This document shows, piece by piece, positions 62,486 to 64,000 of a stretch of 64,000 nucleotides of DNA. This DNA comes from CAVXFL01 sp963761015. Its GTDB lineage: Bacteria; Pseudomonadota; Alphaproteobacteria; Acetobacterales; Acetobacteraceae. Below the pieces are notes generated by a model, which worked only from the letters and a program-made list of their open reading frames with translations, made no database searches and was not told where the DNA came from. The stretch spans positions 60,181-124,180 of the forward strand of contig CAVXFL010000004.1 in NCBI GenBank assembly GCA_963761015.1, written 5' to 3'. The position numbers were made by a program, and so were the translations under genes. The stretch's first letter is position 1. Each line of letters starts with the position of its first letter.

Positions 62486-64000
62486 ATGCCCCAACCCCAT
62501 CCCGCGGCGCCCACTCCCGCGCTGTTGCAGGCGCTGCGTTCGGTTCTCGGCGACAGCGGCTTGCTGACCGAGCCGTTCGACATCGCCCCCCATCTCGAGG
62601 ACTGGCGGCACCTCTATCGCGGCCGGACCGCGGCCGTGCTCCGCCCCGACAGCACGCGCGCGCTCGCCGACGCGGTGCGCCTCTGCGCCGATGCCGGGGT
62701 CGGCCTGGTGCCGCAGGGCGGCAACACCAGCATGGTGGGCGGGGCGACGCCTTCGGAGCAGGGCGCGCAACTGGTGCTCAGCCTGGCGCGGCTGAACCGC
62801 ATCCGCGATATCGACCCGATCGACCTGACCTTGACCATCGAAGCCGGCGCCACGCTGCAATCGGCGCAGCAGGCCGCCGCCGACGCCGGATGCCTGCTGC
62901 CGCTCTCCATCGCCTCGGAAGGCACCGCGCAAATCGGCGGCGTGCTCTCGACCAACGCCGGCGGCAACAACACCGTCCGTTACGGCAACGCGCGCGACCT
63001 GGTGCTCGGGCTGGAGGTGGTGCTGCCCGACGGCCAGATCTGGAACGGGTTGCGGCGGCTGCGCAAGGACAACACCGGCTACTGCCTGCGCCAGTTGTTC
63101 GTCGGCGCCGAGGGCACGCTCGGCGTCATCACCGCCGCCGTCCTGAGGCTGTTTCCGAGGCCGCGCGAAACCGCGGTGGCGTTCTGCGCCCTGCCCTCGC
63201 CCGAGGCCGCGCTCGACCTGTTCGCCCGGTTTCAGCGCTACGACGCCGCCTCGGTGCAGGCGTTCGAGTACATGAACCGGCTGGGCCTGGATCTGGTCCT
63301 GACCCATATCCCCGGAACCGCCCTGCCGGTGTCGGCGCCGGCCGCCGACTACGCGCTGATCGAGCTGGCGACCACCCGCCCGGGCGCCCGGTTGCGCGAA
63401 GCGTTCGAATCGGTGCTGGAGCAGGGGTTCGAGGCGAGCTGCGTGCTCGACGCCGCCATCGCGTCCAGCGAGGCGCAGGCCCAGGCGATCTGGCGGTTGC
63501 GCGAGGAGCACTCCGAGGCGCAGCGGCGCGAGGGCGCCTCGGTGAAGAACGACATTGCCGTGCCGGTCTCGCTTGTGCCGGCGCTGATCCGGCGCGCGAC
63601 CGCGGCCTGCGAGGCGCTGATCCCAGGCGCGCGGATCGTCGCATTCGGCCATCTCGGCGACGGCAACATCCACTTCAACGTGGTGCAACCCATCGGCATG
63701 GACCCCGACGGCTTCCTCGCCCGCGATCACGCGATCATGGACACGGTGAACGCGGTGGTCCGCGCGTTGGACGGCAGCTTCTCGGCCGAGCACGGCGTGG
63801 GACGGCTCAAGACTTACATGATGCCGGCCTGGCGCGGCGGCGCCGAACTCGACCTGATGCGCCGCATCAAGCGCGCCATCGACCCGGCCGGCCTCATGAA
63901 CCCAGGCAAGGTGCTGCCGAGCAGGATAATGCCGCAATCTGACCGCGGCTGCTGCGCGACAGCCCGGCACGCCATCGAAATCCGTCTATCTGCCTCGCCC
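62486..64000 (+). CDS. FAD-linked 2-hydroxyacid dehydrogenase (3' partial)
   Basis: Starts MPQPHPAAPTPALLQALRSV with AGGAGG 9 bases upstream. The FAD-binding loop is VPQGGNTSMVGGATP; IASEGTAQIGGVLSTNAGGN and VGAEGTLGVITAAVLRLFP follow. The C-terminal cap domain has FGHLGDGNIHFNV and FSAEHGVGRLK. This is the GlcD / D-2-hydroxyglutarate dehydrogenase / D-lactate dehydrogenase family. No stop occurs before the right edge. The usual end (NPGKVLP) is at 63919, so a missed stop or an indel is likely just after it. Confidence 0.88.
   Translation, partial: MPQPHPAAPTPALLQALRSVLGDSGLLTEPFDIAPHLEDWRHLYRGRTAAVLRPDSTRALADAVRLCADAGVGLVPQGGNTSMVGGATPSEQGAQLVLSLARLNRIRDIDPIDLTLTIEAGATLQSAQQAAADAGCLLPLSIASEGTAQIGGVLSTNAGGNNTVRYGNARDLVLGLEVVLPDGQIWNGLRRLRKDNTGYCLRQLFVGAEGTLGVITAAVLRLFPRPRETAVAFCALPSPEAALDLFARFQRYDAASVQAFEYMNRLGLDLVLTHIPGTALPVSAPAADYALIELATTRPGARLREAFESVLEQGFEASCVLDAAIASSEAQAQAIWRLREEHSEAQRREGASVKNDIAVPVSLVPALIRRATAACEALIPGARIVAFGHLGDGNIHFNVVQPIGMDPDGFLARDHAIMDTVNAVVRALDGSFSAEHGVGRLKTYMMPAWRGGAELDLMRRIKRAIDPAGLMNPGKVLPSRIMPQSDRGCCATARHAIEIRLSASP

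Noticed and set aside
61325..63970. 881-codon frame on the minus strand opposite phzF and the FAD dehydrogenase
   Set aside because: The plus-strand genes have complete family motifs, while the minus frame is low-complexity with no known domain.

Overview
The window comes from a GC-rich alphaproteobacterium. The best guess is Rhodospirillales, Acetobacteraceae-like; no genus can be named from sequence alone. The reasons are the very high GC content, the alphaproteobacterial housekeeping genes (a DUF1013/TrcR regulator, DUF1192 and DUF465/YdcH small proteins, a Cox11 copper chaperone, an alpha-type rpoB/rpoC) and the gene orders around purE/purK and the ribosomal operons. No tRNA, rRNA, CRISPR array or insertion sequence was recognised.

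Layout. 1-453: the end of a Gly/Trp/Arg-rich repeat protein. 571-4235: paaABCDE, the ring epoxidase of phenylacetyl-CoA catabolism. 4245-22185: mixed metabolic and hypothetical genes on both strands (a Cox11-cytochrome c fusion, an HNH nuclease, three alpha/beta hydrolases, purE-purK, two divergent DUF465 genes, TrcR, a nucleoside hydrolase, a quinone oxidoreductase, an exported DUF2125-like protein, an ankyrin protein and a hyuB-hyuA pair). 22215-36186: one long leftward block holding the str, S10 and spc ribosomal operons, from rpsL to secY-adk. 36514-37584: a diiron ferritin-like gene facing the other way. 37783-49047: rplK-rplA-rplJ-rplL-rpoB-rpoC, also leftward. 49202-61105: an accessory segment with an SGNH hydrolase, two Tyr/Gly-rich tandem-repeat proteins, two sulfotransferase-like genes, an exported aspartic-protease-like protein, two paralogous SnoaL-like proteins and a type I secretion ABC transporter with its HlyD-type adaptor. 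61439-64000: a PhzF-family protein and an FAD-linked 2-hydroxyacid dehydrogenase running off the right edge.

Quality warning. Many genes are interrupted by apparent one-base indels, and these include genes that cannot be lost (rpoB, rplA, rplB, rplC, rplD). Several others carry the same kind of break (paaE, purK, a nucleoside hydrolase, hyuB, hyuA, the DUF2125-like gene, the ABC transporter and HlyD). Most are repaired by deleting one base, so sequencing or assembly error is the likeliest cause. These genes are annotated as single loci with the break position given.

Most interesting points. (1) Tyr-rich repeat proteins, sulfotransferases and a type I exporter lie together at 51-61 kb, which suggests an undescribed system for making or modifying secreted Tyr-rich proteins. 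(2) Cox11 is fused to a class I cytochrome c. (3) fusA is missing between rpsG and tuf, and the ribosomal clusters are cut short at both ends (no secE-nusG before rplK, no rpsM-rpsK-rpoA-rplQ after adk).
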